From Microcystis panniformis FACHB-1757 (GTDB lineage Bacteria; Cyanobacteriota; Cyanobacteriia; Cyanobacteriales; Microcystaceae), in the NCBI RefSeq assembly GCF_001264245.1, contig NZ_CP011339.1, positions 2,418,001 to 2,482,000 on the forward strand: a DNA stretch of 64,000 nucleotides. Direction: 5' to 3'. Below the pieces are notes generated by a model. That model was not told where the DNA came from, did not search any database, and saw nothing but the letters and a program-made list of their open reading frames with translations. Shown here one piece after another: positions 34,384 to 41,948 of this stretch (its first letter is position 1; each line of letters opens with the position of its first letter). Made by a program: the position numbers and the translations under genes.

Positions 34384-34741
34384 ATTCGGGTCTATTTAGC
34401 CTAATTATTTTCTCAAGATACAGTCTTTCCCATCAAGAGGAAGTGTTACCTAAATTTGGTAAGCTGTTGACTATCTAAATTACTCGTTAAGACTGCACGG
34501 GAGTTGGGAGCGCTGGAGAAGGAGTTTGAGTATAAGTCCACCTCACTTCTCCCCATTCCAATCCCATCCCACCATCCCCAACTCAATCAAACCTCTAACT
34601 ACAAGAAATATGACCTTGGGGTGCTTTTCGTTCAAAAATAACTTGATCGTAGATCGCCGACGAGTGTAAAGTGCGTTAGAAGGCTACCAATTCTGTTAAA
34701 AAACCCAAATCAACAATCCGCACCCCACGCAGCAACTTTAT
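34384..34741. other. Gap before the IS5 element
   Basis: 358 bp with no gene I can support; contains a C/A-rich tract (TCCCATCCCACCATCCCC) and a TTAAGACTGC-type segment. The IS5 element entered its right end at a TA. Confidence 0.4.
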
Positions 34742-34743
34742 TA

Positions 34744-35960
34744 GAACTCTTGCAAATTAATTATATGTTATAATGATGGGTTAACTAATTTTCCCCAAAA
34801 AATTAGTTAACCAGTACATTAGTCCTGAATGAAAACTTGAAGTTTAACTTTTAACTCAAAACTCTTTAGATATGCTTTAATTTGGTTATCAAAACCTCTT
34901 TATTTAAGCAGCACAAACTATCTCAATTTTTATAATTGAGAATAAATTCTCCTTGACTTGATTAATCTTTAGGCAACTTTTAAGAAGCTGCTATACCTAT
35001 CCCTAACTCACAGTTATAAATAGCCGCCAACAAGTTAACTCTTAAACTATATCTTCGACGACGATTCCGATATTTACAGGATAAGATTTTAAAGGTTTTG
35101 AGTTTCCTATTTATATGTTCAATGATAATCCTTTCTTTGGCTAAAGCCTTGTTATACTCTTTTTCTAACTCTGTTAATTTTCTATTTTTCGATTTCTTTT
35201 TCGGTGTATAACTATTACTATGGTATGCAGCTATTCCCTGATAACCACTGTCTTCTATGCTGGTAGTTAAAGGATGAAAACGAACTCGACTTTTTTTAAA
35301 TAAACTAAAATCATGACCTCTACCTTTCCCACAAAAGACACAGATAATTTCCTCGGTATTTTGATCAGCTACTAATTGGGATTTTAAAGTATGATAACCT
35401 CTTTTACCCCCCAAAAAATCTTTCTGTTTCTTTTTGGGGCGTTCAATGGGAGTTTCCGTTACATCCATTACCGTTACGACCGGTATCTCTGCTTGATTGA
35501 GTAAAGCTTTTTTTCCTTTTAAACGGAAGTTTCCCGATTGTAAAAGCATTTTTTCCGTCTTATTTACAATCCGACATATAGTTGATTCTGATAGTTCCCA
35601 GCTTGTACCAATGTGAAAATATGTTCTATATTCTCGCCAATATTCTAACGTTACTAAAACTTGTTCTTCTATAGATAGTTTAGGTTTCGGTCCCCTTTTA
35701 GATGGTGAATTAGAGTCGGCTTCAACACTTTTTACTGATTCTACCATCTTTCTATATGTTGGTTTATACACACCGAAACGGCGTTTGAATTGTTCATCTG
35801 ATAAGTTTTGATAATCCATAATTTTGCTAATAAACATAGCAAAATTATAGATGATTTCCTGACCTAAGATCACATTTTATTCTTTTTTCCACTTCAATCT
35901 AAGAATTGAGAAAAAAGCAAAACCTTATATTATACCATAAAAAAATTATGCAAGAGGTCT
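34744..35960 (-). mobile_element. IS5-family element, complete
   Basis: 1217 bp. Inverted ends GAACTCTTGCA and GACCTCTTGCA; TA on both sides (34742-34743, 35961-35962), as in IS427-like members of IS5. It contains one uninterrupted transposase gene. It served here as the reference for recognising insertions in the broken copy at 24001. Confidence 0.92.
34980..35819 (-). CDS. IS5-family transposase, intact
   Basis: About 279 aa from the ATG at 35819 (MDYQNLSDEQFKRRFGVYKP); an upstream GTG at 35873 is possible. N-terminal helix-turn-helix (SWELSESTICRIVNKTEKML) then DDE_Tnp_4-type core with D in TVMDVTETPIE, D in IEDSGYQGI and E in RIIIEHINRKLKTFK. No lesions seen, so the copy may be active. 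Confidence 0.92.
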   Translation of the reverse strand: MDYQNLSDEQFKRRFGVYKPTYRKMVESVKSVEADSNSPSKRGPKPKLSIEEQVLVTLEYWREYRTYFHIGTSWELSESTICRIVNKTEKMLLQSGNFRLKGKKALLNQAEIPVVTVMDVTETPIERPKKKQKDFLGGKRGYHTLKSQLVADQNTEEIICVFCGKGRGHDFSLFKKSRVRFHPLTTSIEDSGYQGIAAYHSNSYTPKKKSKNRKLTELEKEYNKALAKERIIIEHINRKLKTFKILSCKYRNRRRRYSLRVNLLAAIYNCELGIGIAAS

Positions 35961-36065
35961 ATTCTTAAATTGGTGTTTCTGTGTTGGCTTATTTTGTTAG
36001 CAAGAACAGCCGAGACACCTATTTTAAGCTATCATGGAAACAGCACTGTACTGCTTGCTAAATCA

Positions 36066-36713
36066 ATGCTGACCCTCAAAACGAGTAAACTAACCCTTGC
36101 TGATGTTCAACGTCATCTCCATTTTCAAGAAAAGCTTGAAGATGTTTCATTTACAGAGCTTTTAGCTTTGGAAACCGTCAGCGAGGCAGAAAAATTAGAA
36201 CTTGTTCAAATCCGCAACGATTTTCGACCCTATTTGATGGAAGATAAAGCATCAGAAGGACAAGTTAAAGTTTTAACCCTATTTCCCCTATTGCGGTTAG
36301 CGGGTTTTTATCGTTATCCGATTAAGATTAGGGTTGAAGAAGGGATTGATAATATTATCCTTGTGGATGAAGATAAAACTATTAGCGGACGCTTTGATAT
36401 TGTCACGGTAAATAATTCGATAGCAACTGTCAATGATATCCCTTTTTGGATTTTAGTCATTGAAGCTAAAGAGAGTGGAATCGAAGTACGTCAGGGATTA
36501 CCTCAATTATTGACTTATGCCTACAATAGCTTAGAAAGACAACCCTCAGTTTGGGGATTAGCGACTAATGGCTTACAATATATGTTCGTCTATCTCAGAC
36601 AAGAAACTAACCCCACTTATCAGATAATGCCAGAACTTAATTTAATGTATCCTGAATCAGCAATTAATCTGCTCCAAATTCTCAAGGCAATGGGTCAGCT
36701 AATTTTAGAGTAA
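36066..36713 (+). CDS. HsdR-N-like PD-(D/E)XK nuclease-domain protein
   Basis: 215 aa from the ATG at 36066 (MLTLKTSKLTLADVQRHLHF). It resembles the N-terminal nuclease domain of type I restriction subunit R: D in TISGRFDIVTVN, E-x-K in FWILVIEAKESG, and the Q of VRQGLPQLLTYAYN. No helicase domain is present. Stand-alone proteins of this family are common in cyanobacteria, with no proven role. It lies beside a C5-methyltransferase gene of opposite strand, so a restriction pairing is possible but weakly supported. Confidence 0.75.
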   Translation: MLTLKTSKLTLADVQRHLHFQEKLEDVSFTELLALETVSEAEKLELVQIRNDFRPYLMEDKASEGQVKVLTLFPLLRLAGFYRYPIKIRVEEGIDNIILVDEDKTISGRFDIVTVNNSIATVNDIPFWILVIEAKESGIEVRQGLPQLLTYAYNSLERQPSVWGLATNGLQYMFVYLRQETNPTYQIMPELNLMYPESAINLLQILKAMGQLILE

Positions 36714-36794
36714 CCTTTGGGGTGGTTGGGTTTCGCTTTTTCAGGCGAATTAAGCCATTTTAGACCCAGTATTGTTTCGCTCAACCCAACCTAC
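36714..36794. repeat. Dispersed inverted-repeat element (GGTTGGGTTTCGC ... GCGAAACAATACTGGGTC family)
   Basis: Same element, inverted, at 40144-40224. Terminal parts CCTTTGGGGTGGTTGGGTTT and, inverted, GTAGGTTGGGTTGAGCG. Starts directly after the stop codon of the nuclease gene and may serve as its 3' hairpin. Confidence 0.8.
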
Positions 36795-36881
36795 GAGACT
36801 GTCTATATAGGCAATTAAAAGCGTCTTGAATAATTACCACTATCTAAAACTCCTAAGTCAAAAATAAACTTAATTAAGGTG

Positions 36882-37864
36882 TCAATTGAACGAGAATGAA
36901 TTAGTTGATGCTTGCTCAATATCTAACCAAGACTCGATTACAGAATTAACCACAGCAGCTACGCAGGAAATCGCTACACTATTACCCGTTAATTTTCGCA
37001 TAGTTTGATAACTGCCGACAATTTGATAATCATCGGGAAAACCTTGTAAACGTAGCATTTCTCTTTCTGTTAAGCGTCTTTTCCCATCCACTAACAAATA
37101 ATTATAGGATGCTCCTGCTCGCAAGGCACAGGAATAGGGATAAGCACTGACATTTCCTCCTTTATTTTCGTGCCAGATAGTCGGTTCACTATATGGTTTT
37201 TTCCCTCTCTTTTCAGAAGGCGACTTTTTTGAATTTTTTCGGAAGCATAATAAAAATCCGAGACATTTTCCTCTAATATTTCCGTTAAACTTGTTCTAGA
37301 TAAAGCTGGTTTTGGCCAGATAAAACCCCGCGCTTCTCGGAAACCAACGATAAAAATCCGTTCCCGTTTTTGCGGTAAACCAAAATTAAGCGCATTCAAA
37401 ACCCGATAATCGGTATAGTAATCTAAATCTTGCAAAGTATCGAGAATAATTTCTAAGGTTTTTCCCTGTTGATGTCCCTGCAATTGCTTGACATTTTCCA
37501 GAATAAATGCTGCGGGTTGTTTGACTTTTAAAATACGGGCAATCTCAAAAAATAGCGTGCCTCTGGTATCGTCAAATCCCTTTAAATCACCACAAATACT
37601 AAAAGGTTGACAGGGAAATCCCGCCATTAAAATATCATGATTGGGAATGTCTAGGGCAGCGATTTCGGTAATATCTCCCTGGGGTTGGTCGCCAAAATTA
37701 GCCTGATAAATTGCCTGAGCATCTTTATCTATATCACAGGAAAAAACACAATCAGATTCTAAGTTTTTTTGGCGACAAACTCGTTCAATTGCGACTCGAA
37801 ACCCTCCCAAACCAGAAAAGAGGTCAATAAAACGGATTTTTTTACTATCTTTCAGGAGATTCAT
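36882..37864 (-). pseudogene. DNA (cytosine-5) methyltransferase, frameshifted
   Basis: The first frame (37864 to 37091) has motif I IDLFSGLGGFRVAIE, motif IV AGFPCQPFSICG with the catalytic Cys, motif VI ENVKQL, and motif VIII FGLPQKRERIFIVGF. It goes wrong after REGK. One extra A in the A6 run (T6 at 37197-37202) would give KKPYSEPTIWHENKGGNVSA and join the second frame with motifs IX-X (YLLVDGKRRLTEREMLRLQG, RKLTGNSVAISCVAAV). As written the product lacks motif X and would be inactive. The recognition sequence cannot be read from the target-recognition region. Confidence 0.88.
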
Positions 37865-37910
37865 CGATAATTAAAATTGCAGCGATAGGGATATTCTCTT
37901 TGATTTTAAC

Positions 37911-38159
37911 TTATTCAACTTTCACTAAAGAGCGGACGGTAAATATTTCATTTGCTTGTAGGGGTTTAATCGCCGAAATTGGCACAGTAACTACTGAAAT
38001 TGACTCACCGAGAGCGTTAAAAACCTCTAAAATTGCTCCCATTTCGCCATTGCTAGGATGGGGGATTAAATCCACTAATACTGCCACATCTCCCGATTTT
38101 AGATTGTCTTCGGGAACATCAAGACAAAGAACCACATGATCGTATAATCTAACATCCAT
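37911..38159 (-). CDS. DUF4926 protein, second gene of a DUF6883/DUF4926 pair
   Basis: 82 aa. The beta-barrel-like DUF4926 core is clear: HVVLCLDVPEDNLKSGDVAV, GAILEVFNALGESISVVTVP. It starts two bases after the DUF6883 gene stop. DUF4926 proteins are small, SH3-like and typically encoded beside DUF6883 or nuclease-type toxins, where they look like antitoxins or immunity proteins. A second pair is at 40.3-40.9 kb and a truncated DUF4926 copy at 40225-40317. Confidence 0.75.
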   Translation of the reverse strand: MDVRLYDHVVLCLDVPEDNLKSGDVAVLVDLIPHPSNGEMGAILEVFNALGESISVVTVPISAIKPLQANEIFTVRSLVKVE

Positions 38160-38161
38160 AA

Positions 38162-38494
38162 TTATCTATCCTTTCGGGGTTTGAGAGTAACAAACTGAAA
38201 ACAGTCGTCAATGTATCGCAGTATCCATATTGTAACCACTGCTAAATTAATTCCGTTAACTCCTTCTAGCATTCCTTCAACTCGATAAAAGATACCGTAT
38301 TCATTTTTACCATCTCTGATCGCATCTTCTACGGTAATTAGCTGAATAATCGCTTTTTGCAAACTGGCCGCATTATCGAGAGTAAATCCTGCTTGTGCTA
38401 AAAATTTTGATTTGTCATCTTTGTCTCTGAATACGAGAAGATAACGAGTAAGTTTATCCTCTGGAATAATTGCTTTAGATGGAATTTGCATCAC
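38162..38494 (-). CDS. DUF6883 protein, first gene of the pair
   Basis: 110 aa. Pattern: IPEDKLTRYLLVFRDKDDKS, KFLAQAGFTLDNAASLQKAI, YGIFYRVEGMLEGVNGINLA, TIWILRYIDDCFQFVTL. This is the DUF6883 fold, which also occurs as the last domain of some polymorphic toxins and is suspected to be a nuclease. The conserved K-S-K-F and G..G...V.T.WI blocks are present. Putative toxin; activity unproven. Confidence 0.7.
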   Translation of the reverse strand: MMQIPSKAIIPEDKLTRYLLVFRDKDDKSKFLAQAGFTLDNAASLQKAIIQLITVEDAIRDGKNEYGIFYRVEGMLEGVNGINLAVVTIWILRYIDDCFQFVTLKPRKDR

Positions 38495-38523
38495 TCAATC
38501 TACTTAGTTTTCTAGCCTTTTCT

Positions 38524-38778
38524 TCAGCACTCATGATTGTCGAGTTTGCTCTCTAGGGATTCTAGATCTGATAACTGCGGTGGATGATTAGCATTCCATG
38601 GGAGAGCTTGATCTAATTTTTCTCGAAAAGGCGATCGATTTATCCAGTCTTCGTTTACGGGAGAGCGATCGAGTAAATTTTGATAAAACTCATTCCACAG
38701 TTGACCCCATTCTTTTAGATCGATAACAACTGCTGTTTTTTCTCCTGTTTCATCGACAATATACTGAATACATTTCAT
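38524..38778 (-). CDS. Phd/antitoxin-like small protein
   Basis: 84 aa. It starts MKCIQYIVDETGEKTAVVID and continues LKEWGQLWNEFYQNLLDR, the beta-hairpin plus helix start of many small cyanobacterial antitoxins, with a long acidic/proline tail. It ends 29 bp before the DUF6883 gene. No cognate toxin of the usual ParE/RelE type is next to it, so it may be an orphan. Confidence 0.5.
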   Translation of the reverse strand: MKCIQYIVDETGEKTAVVIDLKEWGQLWNEFYQNLLDRSPVNEDWINRSPFREKLDQALPWNANHPPQLSDLESLESKLDNHEC

Positions 38779-38814
38779 GATTTAAATTGTTGTGAGATGG
38801 ATATTAACTAATAA

Positions 38815-39039
38815 CTATATTTTAATCGATTCACGAGAAGATATGGATTTTGCAAGTTCTTGTCTAGCATCTTCCGATAGAGAACAACCAAAATCTAGAA
38901 TCTCGATTAAAACTAACTGATCGTCCTCGGAATAATGTAATATTGTTTTCCCTTCCTCCTCTGCGTAAGCAATTGGATTATTGTTTAACTCAATTAATAA
39001 AGCATCCACATCTGGGCTATAGTGTATCTTGTTCACCAA
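38815..39039 (-). CDS. DUF2283 domain protein
   Basis: 74 aa. IHYSPDVDALLIELNNNPIA, then GKTILHYSEDDQLVLIEILD, is the DUF2283 signature. These small beta-rich proteins often sit beside RelE/DUF4258 toxins; none adjoins it here. Confidence 0.75.
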   Translation of the reverse strand: MVNKIHYSPDVDALLIELNNNPIAYAEEEGKTILHYSEDDQLVLIEILDFGCSLSEDARQELAKSISSRESIKI

Positions 39040-39129
39040 ATTCCTCTAATTGTTATCGCTTTAACTCTTGTGTCGGCAATGAATTGGCAATTAATCAGAA
39101 TTAATCTAAATTGTTTCGCTCAAGCCAAC

Positions 39130-39342
39130 CTAAGAGGCTGTTGTGTTGGCGTTGAAAGCTTTGCCGTGTTCTTCTCGAATTTTATGAATTTCTTCAGCAT
39201 ACTTGAGAGTAAACCCGTAGGATTCCGCAGCCTTTTCCGCAGCAATGCGAGACTTAACTAAATAGTCATGGATAGACGTGCATTCCTCCGATAATCTTGT
39301 TTGAGTTTTATCTTTTTCTTGCAAAATCTCTGAGTGGATCAT
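39130..39342 (-). CDS. Small second-gene protein of a PIN toxin pair
   Basis: 70 aa. It overlaps the PIN gene end by four bases (ATGA). The C-terminal part has YAEEIHKIREEHGKAFN, a motif shared with 41134-41334 and 57939-58166, each of which also follows a PIN gene. The N-terminal 40 residues are unique to this copy. Presumed antitoxin. Confidence 0.65.
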   Translation of the reverse strand: MIHSEILQEKDKTQTRLSEECTSIHDYLVKSRIAAEKAAESYGFTLKYAEEIHKIREEHGKAFNANTTAS

Positions 39343-39815
39343 AAGTTATTCTCCTCTTTGAATAGTTCAAGTGGTGTGACAATTTCAGGTGTTGACAAAC
39401 CAAGGCGGGCATTGATAACGCGAATATGCTTCCGTTTGTTAGCATTCGCTAGGTGGTTGCAATTCCAAGTAACGAGATATTGAATGTCGAAATAGCTGGC
39501 ATAGGCAAGATGTAGAGCGTCGCCCACAAGAGACCTTGGCATGACATAGTTGGCAAGATAAAACTCGACAACTTGTTCAAGAGCAGAAGTCGGCGGTAGT
39601 AAAGGAATCGTTGAAACCAAATGAATAATTTCAGCTTTACGCGGATAGTTTCCGTTGGTTAGTTCTTGAAGCACGGCATCCGAAATATATAAATCATAAT
39701 AACTGGACATCTCCGACCACCACTTCCTTGTGATTTCGGTAAAAGTTTTTAGAGCTTCACGCTCATCAAAGTAATAACTCGGAACCGTGGAATCCAAGTA
39801 CACTTTTTCTTTCAT
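39339..39815 (-). CDS. PIN-domain toxin (VapC-like)
   Basis: 158 aa. PIN RNase fold: first acidic region KVYLDSTVPSYYFDEREALK, middle acidic residue in ISDAVLQELTNG, and SLVGDALHLAYASYFDIQYL then VTWNCNHLANANKR near the C-terminus. PIN toxins cleave tRNA or rRNA. Toxin is the first gene and the putative antitoxin the second, the reverse of classical vapBC. Confidence 0.8.
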   Translation of the reverse strand: MKEKVYLDSTVPSYYFDEREALKTFTEITRKWWSEMSSYYDLYISDAVLQELTNGNYPRKAEIIHLVSTIPLLPPTSALEQVVEFYLANYVMPRSLVGDALHLAYASYFDIQYLVTWNCNHLANANKRKHIRVINARLGLSTPEIVTPLELFKEENNL

Positions 39816-40143
39816 GATAATAACTGATCGACAAGACTAAATTAAAGCCTGAAGCAGCCGTATGGTAGCCCCCTCTATTCTACTATCCTATCTCTGTAAC
39901 GAAGTTATTGCACTGTCATGCTTGACCTCGATCATTTCTCAGAGCGATCGCACTTGATCGCCTTGAAACTTCTCCATTTTATCCCAAACATTAGCGGTGC
40001 TTTACACGCGCGTTAACGCACCCTACAAAATCGGCGATCGCACTCCTCTTATATTGTTACATACAGCAATGAATTGTTATCGCTTTAACTCTTGTGTCGG
40101 CAATGAATTGGCAATTAATCAGAAATTAATATAAGCAATTATT
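39816..40143. other. Intergenic mosaic of duplicated segments
   Basis: About 70 bases (TATCGCTTTAACTCTTGTGT and on) duplicate 39050-39120; a TTGTTACATACAGCAATGAA segment matches the edge of the 5.8-kb region. The region looks assembled from copied TA-flank fragments. No gene seen. Confidence 0.6.
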
Positions 40144-40224
40144 GTAGGTTGGGTTGAGCGAAACAATACTGGGTCGAAAATGGCTCAATTTGATTGTTTA
40201 AGCGAAACCCAACCACCCCAAAGG
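40144..40224. repeat. Second copy of the 36714 repeat, inverted
   Basis: GTAGGTTGGGTTGAGCGAAA at one end and CGAAACCCAACCACCCCAAA at the other, matching 36714-36794 in reverse orientation. Confidence 0.85.
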
Positions 40225-40317
40225 TTACTACTGAAATTGACTCACCGAGAGCGTTAAAAACTTCTAAAATTGCTCCCATTTCGCCATTGCTAGGATGGGG
40301 GATTAAATCCACTAAGA
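40225..40317 (-). pseudogene. Truncated DUF4926 copy
   Basis: Over 90 bases nearly identical to the middle of the DUF4926 gene at 37911-38159 (the codons for DLIPHPSNGEMGAILEVFN). Both ends are missing. It adjoins the dispersed repeat and lies just beyond the second DUF6883/DUF4926 pair. Confidence 0.85.
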
Positions 40318-40326
40318 ATAACAGAA

Positions 40327-40563
40327 TTATATAATTTGCAATTCATCCTGTTTAAGATTTTGAATCGATTCAATCTTGGAAACTTCTACAGCGATAACTG
40401 TATAGGCTTTTCCCTGATTATTTAACACTTCTAAAACATAGCCATCCTCTTGGCCTTCGGGTCGAGGACAATAATCCACGATAATCGCGTGAGTGCCACG
40501 AGACAAATTAGATTCTGGCAAATCTTCGGTTAATTGAACTTCGGAAAACATATCAAATTTCAT
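40327..40563 (-). CDS. DUF4926 protein, second pair
   Basis: 78 aa: VQLTEDLPESNLSRGTHAII, GYVLEVLNNQGKAYTVIAVE. Clearly related to the 37911 gene but diverged, so the two pairs are not a recent duplication. Twelve bases separate it from the DUF6883 gene upstream. Putative antitoxin. Confidence 0.75.
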   Translation of the reverse strand: MKFDMFSEVQLTEDLPESNLSRGTHAIIVDYCPRPEGQEDGYVLEVLNNQGKAYTVIAVEVSKIESIQNLKQDELQII

Positions 40564-40575
40564 AGTCTAACTCTT

Positions 40576-40896
40576 TTAATCTGGTAATAAAGTCACAAAT
40601 CTTGTTTCTTTCGTAAGTGAGTCGATAATCCAATAGGTAGAGACTCGTAAGTTTATCCCGTTGACCCCTTGTAAAAGTCCTTTAATTTCATAAATATCAC
40701 CGAACTTTGTTTGTTTATTTAAGGTGGCCTCGTTGAGAAGAATACGTCTTAAATCTTGTTCCAATACCTGCCAGTTGTCTAAATTATATCCCGCTTGTGC
40801 CAGAAAGCCTGATTTATCATCTTTGGGTTGTAAAACTAGCAAATACCGGGTTAATTTAGCTGGTGCGATTGTCGCATTGGGATTTAAATAAGGCAT
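40576..40896 (-). CDS. DUF6883 protein, second pair
   Basis: 106 aa: IAPAKLTRYLLVLQPKDDKS, GFLAQAGYNLDNWQVLEQDL, YEIKGLLQGVNGINLRVSTY, WIIDSLTKETRFVTLLPD. It shares the conserved blocks of the 38162 gene. Putative toxin of a two-gene cassette. Confidence 0.7.
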   Translation of the reverse strand: MPYLNPNATIAPAKLTRYLLVLQPKDDKSGFLAQAGYNLDNWQVLEQDLRRILLNEATLNKQTKFGDIYEIKGLLQGVNGINLRVSTYWIIDSLTKETRFVTLLPD

Positions 40897-40945
40897 TTAT
40901 ATTGTAATTTAGCCAATTTCTTTATAGACTTCTATAAAATAGATT

Positions 40946-41140
40946 TTACAGCATATGCGGGCAGTATTGCCAGGCTTTTTCTTTGTCTAGGATTTGATCA
41001 TTTTCAACTTCTTCGATGAGTTTTCCTAGTCCGTAATCCTCTAGGATTTCTTCGATTTTTTCAAATTCAGCAATGGAAATCTGAACGGCAATCGGCTTTT
41101 GATCCTTGTCTAATACATAGCTTTTGTTAATTTCTAGCAT
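40946..41140 (-). CDS. Phd/RelB-like antitoxin
   Basis: 64 aa: SYVLDKDQKPIAVQISIAEF then EKIEEILEDYGLGKLIEEVE, the classic start and helix of cyanobacterial Phd/YefM-RelB-like antitoxins. It overlaps the end of the gene at 41134 by seven bases. The usual RelE/ParE partner downstream is missing, so this is probably an orphan. Confidence 0.65.
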   Translation of the reverse strand: MLEINKSYVLDKDQKPIAVQISIAEFEKIEEILEDYGLGKLIEEVENDQILDKEKAWQYCPHML

Positions 41141-41334
41141 TTGGTTCTCTCAATAGTATCATTTTCGCTATTTTTTGTCATGTTTTGGGCGGTATTTAAC
41201 CGAACTAATTTTCTACCACTTTTCCCTTGTCTCTCCCTCCAATCAGCGCAAATCGCTTTTATATCGTAGTTGAAAGACTTGGCGTGTTCTTCTCTAATTT
41301 TATGAATTTCTTCGAGTATTTCATCTTCCCACAT
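41134..41334 (-). CDS. Small second-gene protein of a (truncated) PIN pair
   Basis: 66 aa. It begins MWEDEILEEIHKIREEHAKS and continues FNYDIKAICADWRERQGKSG, very like 57939-58166. The PIN gene that should precede it is reduced to a C-terminal fragment, so this is an antitoxin-like gene without its toxin. Confidence 0.7.
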   Translation of the reverse strand: MWEDEILEEIHKIREEHAKSFNYDIKAICADWRERQGKSGRKLVRLNTAQNMTKNSENDTIERTKC

Positions 41335-41337
41335 AGC

Positions 41338-41472
41338 TCATTCTCCCATTAACTCGTAAGGTGTACAGATTAGCGGTAATTTGTAGCCGAAATCCGCGCA
41401 TATATTGAGAAGTTTTTTCTGAATTTGAGCATTAGTAATATGTTTACAGTTCCATGTTAACAGATAAAAGTC
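41338..41472 (-). pseudogene. PIN toxin gene, C-terminal remnant
   Basis: Minus-strand codons read FYLLTWNCKHITNAQIQKKL then LPLICTPYELMGE and stop (TGA at 41338-41340). This matches the end of the PIN toxin at 58170 (YLLTWNCKHIANAQIQGKL ... CTPNELMGD). Everything upstream is replaced by the HicAB locus. Confidence 0.8.
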
Positions 41473-41495
41473 GCGGACAGGATGCAGGTGATCGG

Positions 41496-41702
41496 TTACG
41501 CTTCGATATACTCGCAATAGGTGGCTGGTTGGGGAATTGGCAGCCCTTCCTCTTGTAATCCATCCAGATGAAATTGAATTGCTTCTTTCATATTTTCTGT
41601 GATTTCCTCTAGGGTTTTACCTGTAGTAACACAACCGGGTAAATCAGGAACATAAGCGGAATAGTTATTTTCAGCTTTTTCGATAATAATCGCGTAACGC
41701 AT
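41496..41702 (-). CDS. hicB: HicB-type antitoxin, second locus
   Basis: 68 aa: YAIIIEKAENNYSAYVPDLP, GCVTTGKTLEEITENMKEAI, FHLDGLQEEGLPIPQP, the canonical HicB fold. It starts one base into the HicA stop codon (TAATG), so translation is coupled. Confidence 0.9.
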   Translation of the reverse strand: MRYAIIIEKAENNYSAYVPDLPGCVTTGKTLEEITENMKEAIQFHLDGLQEEGLPIPQPATYCEYIEA

Positions 41703-41914
41703 TAGTTATTGTCTCCTTCTTCTAGATATTTATTCAATTGAGCTTGTTTGAAAATACTCCGTAAAGTCTTAATCGCTAAATCATCGGACAGCTTACCCGG
41801 AATAGTAACTAAACCTGATTTCAGAGAATGTTTGAATTGTCGGTGGCTTCCCCTTGTTCTCGATAAATACCATCCATCTTGTTCTAGTAATCTAATTACA
41901 TCTCTAACTTTCAT
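41702..41914 (-). CDS. hicA: HicA-type toxin, second locus
   Basis: 70 aa. VRDVIRLLEQDGWYLSRTRG then SHRQFKHSLKSGLVTIPGK contains the catalytic His of HicA (GSHRQF). It precedes hicB, the common order, unlike the locus at 4.9-5.3 kb. Probable mRNA interferase. Confidence 0.9.
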   Translation of the reverse strand: MKVRDVIRLLEQDGWYLSRTRGSHRQFKHSLKSGLVTIPGKLSDDLAIKTLRSIFKQAQLNKYLEEGDNN

Positions 41915-41948
41915 GTTATATCTGATTCTTAAAAATTGGCTGTTACCT

